From positions 957,932-1,021,931 of the forward strand of contig KE546968.1 of assembly GCA_000442125.1 (NCBI GenBank): 64,000 nucleotides of DNA, in the 5' to 3' direction. Of the stretch, positions 1 through 13,036 are shown one piece after another. The DNA is from Opeltia flavorubescens (taxonomy: Eukaryota > Ascomycota > Lecanoromycetes > Teloschistales > Teloschistaceae). Under the pieces are notes generated by a model that worked only from the letters and a program-made list of their open reading frames with translations, searched no databases and was not told the DNA's origin. Each line of letters starts with the position of its first letter. Position 1 is the first letter of the stretch. Both the position numbers and the translations under genes were made by a program.

Positions 1-1
1 C

Positions 2-3000
2 GTCAACATGCGTGTTGATTTCACCAACCTCCTGGGTTACTGGGACGATCTGACCGACGAGCCTGCGAGTAAGAAGAAACGTGATATCTACGCCGATCAC
101 TTGACTGAGCCAGAATGGCGCGGCAAGATTGGCAAGGCGAAACAGAGGCATGAGAAATTGCGAAAACGGAAGGAAGCCTCTGCCCAACACACGACGACAA
201 CAGACATAAGCGACACGGACAAGTTGCTTGAGAAGAGGTGGTTCGGAGCATTCTTAAGCTGGCTCAGTAGACTCGTAAGTCTTCATCGTTGTGACACTGT
301 AGCTCAAAGCTCACCTTCAACACCCAGAACACAGTCGAGGATAAGAATGTTGGATACTTGAGCATGGCGCTGTCGAAAAGCTTGACTCTTTTTAGAGCTG
401 CATATGGGTGAGTTGGCTCTACTTGTGTTTCTTTTATCATGAGTCTAAAATGACCATAGTTGTCCTGGTCAAACCTTTTCCGCGAACTTGAAGATGACTC
501 TCGACGCAAATATCGAGATGGAAGCTACGGTATTGCTTCCCCAAAGATTTTATGGCCCCGTACTGACAATATGTAGTACGCATACTACTTCTCGGGCACA
601 ATCGTACCACCTGCTGTCACTGGCACCTACGCATTCTTCAGTCTGGAACCTAGCGCGTATCTGGGTCTTCGTCTCACTGGCAACGCGAGGGCGCAAACCG
701 GCACGGGCCGGAAAAAGCTGCTGGACACGGTCTCGTATCCTGGTCTCGCCATCAAGGGTATTGCTGCCGTCGGACCGACGCTTGACCTCTATGGCGAGGT
801 GAGTGTCCATGTTGACCGATCGCCGGAGAGAGATGAAGAATTGCTAAGAGAAGATGCAGATTCGAGGCGTTATCCAACTCAAAGGTGAGATGAATGCCGG
901 GGCCAAGCTAAACTTTGGCAAAGCAGAGGTGTACTGGCCACAAGACGACACCGCTAGCGACAAGTACCAGACTCTTCTCGGGATCAAGAGCGAAACTTCG
1001 GCTCCAGGCAAGGCCTTGGTAGCACCTACCTTTGATGCAAAGGTCACAGTGGATGCAGCACTTGATATCCTCGTCACACCAGAGGTATGCCACTCTTCCA
1101 GTTCTTGAGATCAACATTTCTGACGCCTGCCATGCCAGGCAAATATGGGTCTAAGGGTAGGTGGTAAAATCAGCGGTGGAACTCCACTCGTGGATGCCCA
1201 GCTAGTAGGCTATGTCAACTCAACCTTGCGATTCTCTGCAAAGGCAACAGGTACCGTCAGTACGACCACTGGAACGGCATCGACATATAAATACGGTGTC
1301 TACCTACTCTACAATATCGGGTTCGTACTGCGGCCCCCTGTTTGCAGATCTGCTAATGATGGTTCGAGATATGGTGCGTATGCGACAATCAAATTCTTCC
1401 CTAATTGGGCATTGAAGCCACGCAATGCATTCAATCCGACGCCACGGTTCACGATTTATGAGAATAGCGGGACCTTCACAGGACCTACGAAACGGAGTCT
1501 GGATGTCCTCGAAGCACTTCCAGCCCCCAAACTACCACGGAGGGGTCTCATTGGCGACTGGCATGAGGCCAAGCTGTCTTCCATCGACCACATTTACCCA
1601 ACGAGCCTGGGTCAAGCTGGTGATGGTCAACCTGATCATAATACGTCATCATCGATGAGCATGCAGTCCTTGCTCGGAAAACGAGCAGACAGCGATTCGA
1701 GCTTACCAGACGCACCGAGCCCAGATTTTACCTCGCAACTCACATGCCCGCCTGGCGATACTGCGCAGATCAGACTTCCCGATTTCCGATGTAGGTAACT
1801 TCAGAAGGTGTCAGTTGGTGGGCATTTTGCTAACGGCTGCCCCTCCAGACAACTGCGATGCCTTTCCAAATGAGCAGATCGACAGCCAACAGGGCGGGGC
1901 CAGCGCTGGTGCATTTGCCTTCGGCATCTGCGGCAACATCCAGGATTGGCATAGACGCGGTGCCGTCGCATACGGCGATTACGTGATGACCTACGACAAG
2001 AGTGAAAAACGGCGGAAGGCCCGGCGAAAGATAGTGTGCGGTTCTGGATACTGCACAAAGGCGCAGAATGGTTTGAAAGCCTCGCTTGGGAACGACGATC
2101 TCAAACTTTCTTGCGATGAATTCCCATTCGCTGGTACCGAGGAAGGCGGCGGTTGGTTAGGATCGAACAACAACTTTCCAACTTATGCCCAGAAACGGTG
2201 TGTGCCAGCGTACCAGAACACTCGTCAAGGAAACTGCAACAGTAAGTGCTCCAGGATGCCCCACCTTAAAACGAAAGTGGCATCTGCGTCACGGATCGAA
2301 TGCCATTATCAAAGGTCCAAGAATGTGTCTCATGATAGTAGGCTGACATTGCTGTGCAGAGATTCTCGGTCAGATCCAGACCAATGTCGCATATTTTGAG
2401 CGTGAGCAGCGGGGAGACCCTAATGCCGAAAATTGGGTACAGTGGGGAGGTGGAGGGACCGCCGAATCACCCTGGGTTATCGCCGGCAATCTGGGCACCG
2501 GCGGCACCCTTCAGAGAACAGCCATGTACCCAAACCAGATTCCTCAAGCATTTGGAATCTCCAACGCGGTAGGTCAACGGTGCACGGTGGACTGGCAACA
2601 CTTGGTGGCTGACGGCAAGGTTTAGGCATATCTTGGTGCGAATGGTATGATCGGCTATATGTTCAAACGGAATTATACTTTCGGCCAAGCCGAATTCAAC
2701 GGGGCCACCTCGCCCGGGGCTGCGTGGGCTGCTCCTGGGTCTGGTGATGCGGAAAGCTGGGCTCCGTCTGACGGGATATTCGGTGCCGGTCTGAGCGGCA
2801 CTGACGTGACGCAGATCGGGTGCGCTGTAAATGTCTTTAATCAAGATAAAATCTTTCGGGTGATAGACTACAACGCTCTTTGCAGGAACGGTGATAGGCA
2901 AGATTCGGGCTTCGGTAAGACATTCATGTTCCTTGCTACTCTTCTGCTCCTCTTAGGATGGCAGCACTCCGGTGCAGGGTGAGAGCCATGTGTTCCTCGA

Positions 3001-3290
3001 GACTTCGCGGACTCAAAAAAGCGATGGCCGGAGAGCGAATGAGTCGTGAGATGCCGGTTTTATCTTCTTTTACTAATATACTCCCAGGTTTTGACCAACC
3101 AGAAAGCTACTCGCGATGCAGGGTCGAGTTCGGAAACCCTACAGCGACAAAGAGGAGCCTGGGCAAGTTCCACGAATGGGATGTATTGAGTAAGAGAGCC
3201 TCAACGTCGATGTCTCTCATTCTACGCGGAGCATGGACTGACCCACTTCTAGGCATCGAATATTTGGACGACAAGGAACCTTCGGTTTGA
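2..3290 (+). CDS. 3' part of large killer-toxin-like chitinase family protein with C-terminal NucA/NucB-type nuclease-like domain (5' truncated by window)
   Basis: The gene enters the window already in frame, so its N-terminal half is missing. I read exons at 2-274, 328-407, 460-529, 577-798, 860-1084, 1139-1320, 1369-1790, 1849-2241, 2360-2568 and 2626 onward; the 3' end near 3,290 is uncertain. The middle region, with blocks such as YAYYFSGTIVPP, YPGLAIKGIAAVGPTLD and LNFGKAEVYWPQD, is what I know from the C-terminal tails of large fungal GH18 killer-toxin-like chitinases. The last third carries CDEFPFA followed by a Gly-rich stretch and paired cysteines, resembling the NucA/NucB deoxyribonuclease family. 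The chitin-binding and GH18 parts would lie upstream of the window, so that assignment is inference. The protein is probably secreted and may act on competitor cell walls or DNA. The intron at 1321-1368 has the weak donor GTTCGT and is inferred from restoration of YNIGYGAYATIKFF. Confidence 0.72.
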
Positions 3291-4227
3291 TCCAGCGGAA
3301 GCTCTTCGGCCCCAAGAAAGGAATTCCAATATATAGATCATGTAATTTGTACTGTACCTCAGGTTTTCTATTGTAGATTGAGCGCTACTATATCACCTTG
3401 CAATTAATCTTTCATCCGCAAACCATCATCAATTTTTGCATTGTCTCATTTACCATTACCGTGTAGAATAGTGCTTGGAACAGGCTTGGGAAGTCTTCTT
3501 CACCGAATGCATCGTAAAGAAGAATCCATTTTAGATGCAGATACTGCAGCAACCTGGTTTCACATTGGTGTTATAACCCCTAGCTCACTTAGAGGAAATG
3601 CAATNCATTTCGACGCTCGTTGTAATGACTGAGAAGGAGAGGACGGCCAAGTCGTTAGGTCGAGTCNATGTCATGTGGGTCTGAGTTGTCGCTTGTTTCT
3701 CCTCAACTTGATATGCTCTTGCTGTCGCGATGAACTGAAAGCCATTGAATGTGGCACTGAATTTATTTCATCGTCATCTGGACGTAGACGTCGTGCGGGC
3801 CCATTCCCCGTTGTTAATTCCAAGGTGTGAAGAAGAGTTTGAGGGAGATGGTAGAGCAAGCGGACGCGTGCTCGGATTTCGAGATGGGTCGGGGACATAT
3901 CAATCCAAAGATGGTGAATGGGCTATTGGGATTGGAAGCAGGCGGGTGTGGTAAGCTTATAGGGAGAGTATGGTGTGTTTCAACACCGCATCATTGGAGT
4001 TCCCAACGTCCTATTATTTCTCCTCGGCTCGCTGGTATTTGAGGTCTACCCCGGAAGAGGCTTTTTTGATCAGCTTTCGTGCTATTTATCATGCTATCTA
4101 GGAATAATGAGCTGGCTGATCCTGAGGAGGAAAAATTGGGCGAATCTACGAGCGACGATACCACATGATGTACATGTGTCATCGATGTTTTCATGCCTGA
4201 ATGTCGAATATAGAGTCTCTGGTCACC
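3291..4227. other. intergenic, convergent 3' flanks
   Basis: This stretch lies between the chitinase-like gene on the plus strand and the membrane protein gene on the minus strand, so it should hold both 3' UTRs. Two isolated N bases occur at 3,605 and 3,667. Short open frames here overlap one another and have no recognisable protein. I see no RNA gene or repeat. Confidence 0.6.
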
Positions 4228-6630
4228 TCAGATATATTCTTTATCAATCTCAACCTTTCTGTATCTCGTTCCTGTAGATTGTGCTGTGGTAGTCTGCAAT
4301 AACCGCGACCGATTATTCATGTTCTTCTCATCGTCATCAACAACGAGAACAACAGTCTGAACCTGTCCCTCGTCCCTGGCTCTCAATTGCACGATACGCT
4401 GATAAGTTCCCAGCCTCTCAATTCCTGCTCCAGATCCCTTAAGAGTTTGCGAGGGTGGGCTTTGAAGGGCCAGGCCCAGGAGTTCCGTCACAGTGTCCCA
4501 GCTGCTGCTCGTAATTCCTGTTGTTACGACCCAGACCGTATGTACCAAGACAACGAGCAAGTACACCACCACTACCGTCGTAGCAATGTAGTCCGAGAAA
4601 CTATTTGCATACCAGGCGTAGCCGACGACTTCCATATGCATGCGCAAATTGATAGATTGAGAATCCGCAGAAGCAGGAGCTGGAAGGATAGCATTGTCAT
4701 GCGCCTTGTTGCTTAGGAGCGAGTTATAGTAGTTATTCGCTCTCGGTAGGCTTTTGAGCAGCCAGCGGGAAGGGCTAGTTGGTGAATCGCTCATGGAGCT
4801 TTGCTCAAAAGCATGGCGGCTGCCGTACCTGGAAAGACCATTCGCGAAGACTGAGGCGAGCATCATCTCGAGAAGTTGGTGTTTACCACCGTTACCGCAG
4901 TCACTGGTATTCAAGCGGTCCACGTCCGTTTCCGAAGGGTCTGGTTGTCTATCAAGGCACGCCGTGCCGTTCCAACGCGATTGAGGCTGTGTACGCAATT
5001 CTCCGAGGACTGTCGCTAGACCAACGTCTGAGAACAGGCACTGTAGTGTCGTGAGTTGATCAGATTGGTTGCTATGACTAAGACAGGACGTCCGCGGGGT
5101 TAGAGATCGGAACCAATCATCACGAATCGAGATTAAGCGACGATATCTTTTCGATTCAGCATTGGAAGCATTTAGATCGCTACGGATTCTCTTCCATTGG
5201 GTTTGGGTTTTAACTTCGGCAACCGACCATGCGGCTTCATTAGCGAGTGAGTCGGACGTGTGCTGGCTAGAGAACCAGAATGCACTGATTGAGCACCCAA
5301 TTACAGCTTGAAAGGTGTCTGGCATATTTCCAGGTAGTTGCAGTAGAATTCCGCCGCTGACAGGACCAAAGTCATCTGTTGGAAGATCTATCCATTGATG
5401 CTGTACGCTCTGCGTTGCTTTATTCTCTGGAATGTTTACACTGAAAGCTTTGCTCGCATCCTCCCACTCCGGTGAGCCCTCAGTGACGAGATCGATGAAC
5501 TTACGAGGTGTCCATGTTTTGACCGGAAAGTTGATCTGGCCTGGACCAATGGTTATGTTCTGTGCAGGCGCACATCGTGTGAATACCACAGGACTTGTAG
5601 ATACAACGTTTGATAGACGTTGAGTGGCATAGTTCAATCGAGCCATGGAAGACAATGCACTACCTGAATACCGGGTTGCCCCGTCACGCCAGTCGCTGAT
5701 CAGAGCGTTCTGGAAAGTCGCTGTGACTGTATTCGGCTGGGTTCGGAACGTCTCTCTGCTAGTGCCATACACGGTACCTCTACTTGAGAGACGTGGAATT
5801 TTGGCAGCTAGGCTCTCGATTATAATCGGTAGCAGTCCATAATTGTCCCACATCATTAGTGGGTTAGCGAAAGAGGTATTGAGATTTTGGAAGTAGCTGC
5901 GAAGGGAGTCAAATCCGGCACTAGCACAGACGATGTTCTGCGCAGAATAAGTGCCGAAGCATTCCGAAAGCTCATAAGATCCGTTTACTTCGCTCGGCCA
6001 CAATTCATCTGGTGATATTGGAAGGAAGTACGCTGTTCCTCCTGCGGGCACGTTTTGGTCACGTGGTTGTAGCAGTACCGCAGTCGATGGCGCGATCAGC
6101 AATGCTAAAGCTCCCGCCACGATAATCAGTACGAGTAATCGTAGCCTTCGCCAATTCTTGATTGACTGCAGTGCTCCAATAAACATCTCTGGGCTCCAGA
6201 AGAAGTTCACTTGAGTAAAAAACACGCCTGACCCTACAAAAGCTAAGGGCACTCCATCTCGCAAAAGGTCGTGCCTCAAAACATGCAGGAGAACAGTTGT
6301 CAAGCTAGCCACACAGGCTATCTCTAGCGTCTTAGCACCAATCTGGAAGAGTACCAAGTAAACTCCATTCGACGTTCGGTACGAGAACCCTGGCCCAATA
6401 TATATTATCTTAAAGTTCAGCGCTATTAAGAAGAGAATGATAACGGTAGGGAAGAGATGAATGGCACAGCGACTTAAGGCGATCCAACGAGAGCGCCTAA
6501 TGACAGGCTTGGGAGACTCACTCCCAGACCATCGTCGACAAATCGAGTTCAGAAGTTCAAAGCCAAGTGCGCGGAGAAGATACTTCGATTGTAGGAGTAA
6601 ATGGAGCCGTGGGATTCTTGAAGGTAGCAT
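4228..6630 (-). CDS. fungal multi-pass membrane protein of unknown function, 800 aa
   Basis: This is a single uninterrupted frame. I choose the ATG at 6,630 because the protein then begins with a short basic stretch and runs into hydrophobic helices; an in-frame ATG at 6,837 would add 69 residues unlike the rest. Four hydrophobic segments lie in the first 200 residues (around IHLFPTVIILFLIALNF, LEIACVASLTTVLLHVL, VPLAFVGSGVFFTQVNFF and LLVLIIVAGALALLI). A roughly 400-residue polar region with N-glycosylation sequons and cysteines follows, probably extracytoplasmic. One more strong segment (YIATTVVVVYLLVVLVHTVW) precedes a polar tail. This layout is common among uncharacterised Pezizomycotina membrane proteins, but I recognise no named domain and assign no function. 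It is the last gene before the RIP island. Confidence 0.78.
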   Translation of the reverse strand: MLPSRIPRLHLLLQSKYLLRALGFELLNSICRRWSGSESPKPVIRRSRWIALSRCAIHLFPTVIILFLIALNFKIIYIGPGFSYRTSNGVYLVLFQIGAKTLEIACVASLTTVLLHVLRHDLLRDGVPLAFVGSGVFFTQVNFFWSPEMFIGALQSIKNWRRLRLLVLIIVAGALALLIAPSTAVLLQPRDQNVPAGGTAYFLPISPDELWPSEVNGSYELSECFGTYSAQNIVCASAGFDSLRSYFQNLNTSFANPLMMWDNYGLLPIIIESLAAKIPRLSSRGTVYGTSRETFRTQPNTVTATFQNALISDWRDGATRYSGSALSSMARLNYATQRLSNVVSTSPVVFTRCAPAQNITIGPGQINFPVKTWTPRKFIDLVTEGSPEWEDASKAFSVNIPENKATQSVQHQWIDLPTDDFGPVSGGILLQLPGNMPDTFQAVIGCSISAFWFSSQHTSDSLANEAAWSVAEVKTQTQWKRIRSDLNASNAESKRYRRLISIRDDWFRSLTPRTSCLSHSNQSDQLTTLQCLFSDVGLATVLGELRTQPQSRWNGTACLDRQPDPSETDVDRLNTSDCGNGGKHQLLEMMLASVFANGLSRYGSRHAFEQSSMSDSPTSPSRWLLKSLPRANNYYNSLLSNKAHDNAILPAPASADSQSINLRMHMEVVGYAWYANSFSDYIATTVVVVYLLVVLVHTVWVVTTGITSSSWDTVTELLGLALQSPPSQTLKGSGAGIERLGTYQRIVQLRARDEGQVQTVVLVVDDDEKNMNNRSRLLQTTTAQSTGTRYRKVEIDKEYI

Positions 6631-8420
6631 TACGATAAGTGATATCAGAAAATGGAAGCGGTGAAGTGGAGGATCTACTGTGTTGTGCCAAGAGAAGATT
6701 GAGATGTAAAGGCCGCACGTAATACTTGCAGCAGGTAATCTCAAGCCAATGCAGGAACAAAAATCCCCAAGGAAATCTGGGACACGATATTCGAACTGGG
6801 ATAAGTGCGCGTCCCGGCCCCTCTCATTCCACATCACCGGATGGAAGTATATAAATTATCAGTCGTGGTTGGCAGCTGGTGAGCCAAGGCGCAATACAAG
6901 GCAGCCAGAAAGGCCCTTGAACAGGGGTTGGTTGCATAGAATGCATAATCGTACAATCCTAGAAGGGATGGTAGTCAGTAGATCGGACAGCCTAACGCCT
7001 TCTCCTCCTCCTCCATCACCTGGCAGCGCAGCGGTAGCCTCGTCAGGACGCAATGTCGTTGGCAACAGGCGACGCCCCTGAGCGATCTTTCATTAAATTC
7101 AAGAAGGGTTCCGAACGCACCAATGATGTATCGATATGAACGTTGAGGTGGGGGGCCAAGGCCTTCCGCGCTTCCTTGCACAGCCTCGCCAATATGGCCC
7201 GCCCACCTTCGAAGCTCTTCTCTCATTGACCGTTTTCTGTACAGTTGTGCCGCAGGGAATAGTTTAAATTGCTCGTCCTATGAAGCTCTCGAAAGAAGGA
7301 CGATACCTCGGCTTCCCATGTTAATGTTTCCTCTTTAACCCACGCTTATCTCGATCAGCAGACAATCTCCCCATCAAGGAGCAAGTGAATGCGTGCTCGC
7401 ATTCCGGGACTCGTCGACAATATATCAGTTCCACATAGAAGCAGACGGGGGTGATGGGGCCCTGAAGAGCTTGAGCTACCGGGATGGAATGGAGAGCTGA
7501 TGTTCGATTTTGTATAAAATAACAGATCCAGGCTCCGGTGGCTGTATTGCACGAAGTCGTCTATCACCCAATAAAGGAACACTGGTCATTAGACACGAAT
7601 ATCGCAAGCCTCCCAGCCGGGACCAACTCATTTGTCATTCGACGCTGGGGGTATTCTTATCGTGGCTGGCTGTCGGTTTTCTCCTTTTTCCGGTAAAATA
7701 GCTCCACGGCAATTCTATCATGATAAAGATTAAAAAGCTTTGCGGGGTAATCTTATGCTCTTCCAGCGGGTGTCAGAAATGAGCGGACACCCTAGTCCTA
7801 ATTAGGCGTACATCTTAATATCACCAGCACAAAAGCACATTGTACTGCGAAACAGCAACAAAATCTAACAAGTCAATAAGATATGCGTTCTAGCTGGTTT
7901 CTCTGACCTTTTAACGGATTTCTACTCCTATATCTTTAAGAAGCAATTGGGTACCCATTGCCCGAGAAGCTTATCAAATTGGGACTAGAGTGTCCGCTCA
8001 TCTCTGACACCCACTGGTGCCCACTGATAGAATTTTCCTTCCGCTACTCGGAGTCTTTCTTCCAGCCGAGCATTCGTGTCACAGAACATATCAAGCGAGA
8101 GAAGGAAATCCAGAATTATGTGAAGAGCCTCCTATCTTGAAGCCGGTAGAGTATGGAATTAATAGTTACCTTCGAACATCATACAAATAGACCTATACCA
8201 CATGTATCAGCTCAAGAATTGAGCGTAAAAGTGGACCAGTGTATACCCATTCCATCCATTGTCATCTATCAGACAATATGCCCGCTGTCGATCAACAGGG
8301 TCCTTCACTTATTTATACGATCCCGTGAAATTGTCCATTTATGTGATGCAAAGACCTGTGTTGCTGCTTCAATGATAAAATCTGACATATGCTTAATTTT
8401 GAAGATTTCTACATGATGAT
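6631..8420. other. gene-poor flank left of the AT island
   Basis: The first few hundred bases are the likely promoter of the membrane protein gene. Beyond about 7,100 only short overlapping frames on both strands occur, none with a recognisable product. Base composition is still ordinary and CA/TG dinucleotides are present, so this part has not been hit by RIP. I see no tRNA, repeat or gene here. Confidence 0.55.
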
Positions 8421-9400
8421 GATTGGACTAAACTTCGATGAGATTAGGCCTTGTAGCAGAACGAATGATTATGGAAGGATATAAACAGTACAAACAAAAC
8501 TTCTGTAATAAGCTAGTTCCGTACTCATAGAAACGACAGCGCCAAACTATCTTACATTGGAGTTGCGGTTGACACTTTAGATGGCTCTCTACATGCGTGA
8601 GCTAATACTAATTCGGCGAATACAAAGCAAAGTAGAGTCAGCAAGACAGCCCTGATATCTATCTACTCTTTCTATAATAGATTTGGCAAAAAAAGGGTCC
8701 AGCTGACAAAGAAATTGATTTCTAGCCGCTTATCTATTGGCAACAAGGTGTTCTCGGTAAGCGAGGAAAATTAAATTCCAGCCAGATTTTGCAGTTTGAA
8801 TAACTCAGTTAATTTTATATATAGTAGCGTATAAAGTAGTTTAGTTTAAAGCACTGAATAAGCGCATTTAAATGCTATAAAAATTTTAAAATTTATATAA
8901 GAAATAGTGGCGCTATTAGCTTTAGAAGATTTACGATACAAATTTAATTATGCGCCACGTGAGAAAAAGCTGGTAGGGCTATAAGCCAGCTGGATGACGA
9001 ACTAAGTAGTAGGGCTGGCCGCTTTAACCGCTTATAGGCGCCACCCTATCAAAACGACCACGAGAGCTAAAAAACTTGCAGTTAATGCGCACTGCTAAAT
9101 AAAATAGCTATATAAGTGCAAAGTGCACCGTTTGAAAGCCCTAAATTAGCGCTTTCTTGCACTATAGAAATTACTAAAATCGGATAAGAACTCAGCGCGC
9201 TATTGAAGAAACAAAAATTTCGTCTCTTAACTAGATTTTAGTTAATAGAGGAAAAGAATTTTTTTCTTTAGAAAAAAAAATTCCCGGGCTCTTTTATTAT
9301 CAAATATCACAATTTTACTATTGGAGGGTCGATATTTTCCTTAGAATAAAACCTTCTTGAAATAAAAATCGAGTAGCTACTCCCGAAAAGACTAAAAAAA
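8421..9400. other. transition zone into RIP island
   Basis: AT content rises stepwise. From about 8,820 the sequence is TA-rich, but a patch at roughly 8,950-9,220 still holds many CA/TG dinucleotides and GC-rich words such as GGGCTGGCCGC and GGCGCCACCC. By about 9,560 CA and TG are nearly gone. The patch may be a younger or single-copy insertion, or unmutated flank. No reading frame or clear terminal repeat is visible. Confidence 0.45.
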
Positions 9401-12400
9401 AGTATTAGAAAAAAGTAATAGAAGGAAATATTATTAGATAATATTAAGCAGGTATCCTATCCTAGGCTATAGTACTAAAACTAGGGGTAAAACTATAATA
9501 ATTTAGGTATACTAAACTTTTAAATACTATATCTAGCCTGGAATAGGATATTAAGTAGAAAATATACCGGAGCTCTTATCTAATCCTTTTAAAGTCGGAT
9601 TTAAGATTTAAAAAAAATAAATAGTTTATTTAAATAAAATAATCTATTTTTAATCTAGTAAAATTCTAGAATTTATTATAATAATTTATAATATAGCTAA
9701 AAAACGCGCTTTAAACGTTTAGTTTAAAGTTTATAACCTAATTAAATATATTTAAAAAAAAATTTATTTATTTTTATAGTTTATATAGTTTTAATTTATT
9801 TTATACTATAATTAGTTTATAATAAAACTGGTAATCGAATAAATCTATTTTATTAATATTATTATTAGAATTTCTTTAAATACTTTTGTAATTATTTATA
9901 GCTTTTTATTTTTTTTTAAATTAATACTTTTTTAAAATATTTATAAATCGATAAAATTATATAATATCTATACCCTTTACTTTTTATTTAAATATATTTA
10001 TTTTTATTTAAATATTTAAATTAATATAATTTTATCGTTATAAATTATTATTATTTACCTTTAATTTTTTTTAAGTATAGAATAGACTTAATTATATAAA
10101 TTCGCTTTTATTTCGAATTAGTATAAATTTTAGAGAACCGCTTTTAATTATATCTAGTCCTTTATAAATAAAGGATCTAGATTTTTAAAGTTCGGGAGTT
10201 AGATTATTACTACTATTTAAATTTAGAGAATTTAAATTTAATAAATTAATTTCTTTTATTTTTAGTTTTTTAAAATTTAAAAAATTAAAATTTAATAAAT
10301 TGGTTTTCTTTATTTCTAATCTTTTAAAAATATATAAAGTAGTAGAGAAATTAAATAGAATAGAATAGTATTTACTTTAGTTTTAATTAATATTAAATAA
10401 CGGAAGTTTAGAGGAAATATTAGCGGTAGCGGCGCTTATTTTATCTAAGACCGGATTTTAAAAAACGGTTTTTACTTCTAGTATAAATACAGGCGTAATA
10501 GTATTAAGCGGTATTTTATAATTAATATTAGATATTTTTATAGATTTCCGAATTAATAAACTACCGGCTATTTTTTATTAATATCGCTTAATAAAGATAC
10601 CGGGCTGAAAATTTTTTAGTTAAATAGTATTTTTTTAAAATATATAACTTATTTAACGCTTAAAATAATATTTATAAATTATATATAAATAATTTATAAT
10701 ATAATCTAGGTTATTTTTTACCGAATCGATTATAGTCTAATTAATAATCCTTTTTTTAAAATATTAAAAGCCGTTAGCTTGGTTTATTAAATATTATTAA
10801 AATTTAGCGGTATAAATATTATAATTAGAAATATATATTTTAATAAAAGTTATATTAAAATTTATAAAATTTTATCGATTTAAATAAAAAGATTATAAAT
10901 ATAAAAAAAAATCGACCTAAATATTTAATAAAATAATAGGTAAAAATTATAGTTAATAAGTAGAAAAAAGTAAAAAATAAATATATATAGCTTATCGTTA
11001 TATATATTAGCCTAGATATTTCTATTTATAACTTTTATACCAGTTTCGAGAGCTGCAATAATATAATAGTTTAATATATTATATTAAATAGAATCGATAT
11101 ATATTATAAAAATTAATATAAAAAATAGATAACGGAAGTAATAGATATTTAAATAATATAATTTTATTACTTTTAAACCAGATAAATTTTAAAAAAAATT
11201 AACTATATTTAAAAAATACTAGTACTAATTTAATGTAGTAGATAATAGAAAATATTTATCGAATATATTCGCCCGCCGCGGATAATTACTTTAATATAAT
11301 ATAAAATTAGATCTTTTTATTAATAATTAATTATTTTATATAATACCGAATAGAAATATAAAAATTAATTTATAATTTAAGTATTTATTATTATTTTTCT
11401 TAATAAACGTTAATTTAATATAATATAGTCGCCGTTTAATATTTTAAAAAACTTTACTTCTATAAATATTATAAATACCAAGGCTATAAATAAAATAAAA
11501 ATAATAATTATTAGAAAAAAACTAATTTAAAAAAATTTTTAAGCGATTTTAAATATTTAAAAATTAGGGTAATAAATTAATAAAGTCGTAATTATAATCT
11601 AATTAAAAAATTTATAAAATATTACGCTTTCGGGGCGCTATAAACTTTAAGCGATATATATTATATTCTAATAGCTAGTAAAAAATTTATAGAAATTTTT
11701 AATACGTATAAATTTTTATACTGGTATTTAGATTTATAATAGGAAACGGAAGAATTATAAAATATAAAAGTTATAAATATTCGCGATATCTAATAAATAT
11801 ATTAGTTTCTATATATTATCCCGAGTAATAAATATAGACTAAATAAAAGTTTATATTATTATATTTATATTATTTAGATATATAATAAAATTATATTAGG
11901 AAAAATATATAAAAAATAATATATATTATATTAAAGAAAAGTTTTATATATTTTTACAAGTATTTATAAAAGTAGTTTATTAAAATAAAATATAATAAAA
12001 TCTAATAACTATAGTATCTAATATTAATAGAATTAGAACCGCGTAATATACTATTTAATAATAATCGATTTTTATAAAAAACGGACTATCGGTCTCTATT
12101 AAAATTATAACGTATAGATATTAACCGCGGTAAGCCTTGTATATTAGAATTATAGTTTTCTAAATTTTTAATAATATAATATAGTAGATTAAACGCTTTC
12201 TACTATTTGATTTTTTTTATTTTTTATTATTTAAGCCTCTTTTATAGCTTTATAGGATAGATTATTTAAGTTTATTTATAATTTTTAATTACTATTTCGA
12301 AGGCTTTTATAAAGGACTTTAATTTATATAATTATTAATAAAAACGGATAATTCCCGATTAATAAGTAGTTTTTAGAATATATTAGAATATATAGATTTA

Positions 12401-12820
12401 AATATATATAGCTATATTTAAAAACTTTTTTATTTGCCTTTTTAACTATTCGATTAACTATTACCGTTTTTTATTACAAAAAGCGCTCGCTTTAGCTTTC
12501 TTAAAGCTTTATTATTATATTATAACTTTTAATTTTTTAATTTATTCGATTAATTCGCCTATAATAGCTTTAAATAATTTTCCCTACTAGATAATCTATT
12601 TAATTTATTTAGTAACCGCTATAAAGCTTTTTTTTTACTAATTATAGACTTTTTAAAAACGTTTAATAATATTTTAAAATATTTTTTTAACGAGTATATT
12701 AATACTTTTAAAATCTATTAAAATATTATTATTAATATTATTTATTATATTTATAATAGTTTTTAAATTATCCGTTATTTATTTTTTAAATTTTTTAATT
12801 ATCGTTTCGATTTTATTTTA

Positions 12821-13036
12821 TAGATTTTTATAAAATTCTATTTTTTATTTTAATTAAAGTTATAAATTAATTATTTTTTTTATTTTATTTTATAGATTTT
12901 TATAAAGTTTTATTCCTTTTTCTAATTAATATTATAAGTTAATTATTATTTTTATTTTATTCTATAGAGTTATAAAGGTTATTTATAGCTTTATATTTAA
13001 ATTAATTATTTTTTTAGGAAACGGTATCTAATTCTA
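12821..13036. repeat. 72-bp tandem repeat, three units, RIP-decayed
   Basis: Units begin at 12,821, 12,893 and 12,965, each opening with TAGATTTTTATAAA or a variant (the third with TAGAGTTATAAAGG). Spacing is exactly 72 bp between each. The copies differ mainly at C/T and G/A positions, as RIP would cause. A fourth, weaker copy may precede the first. The unit length is a multiple of three, consistent with a repeat once inside a coding frame, though that frame is no longer readable. Confidence 0.6.
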
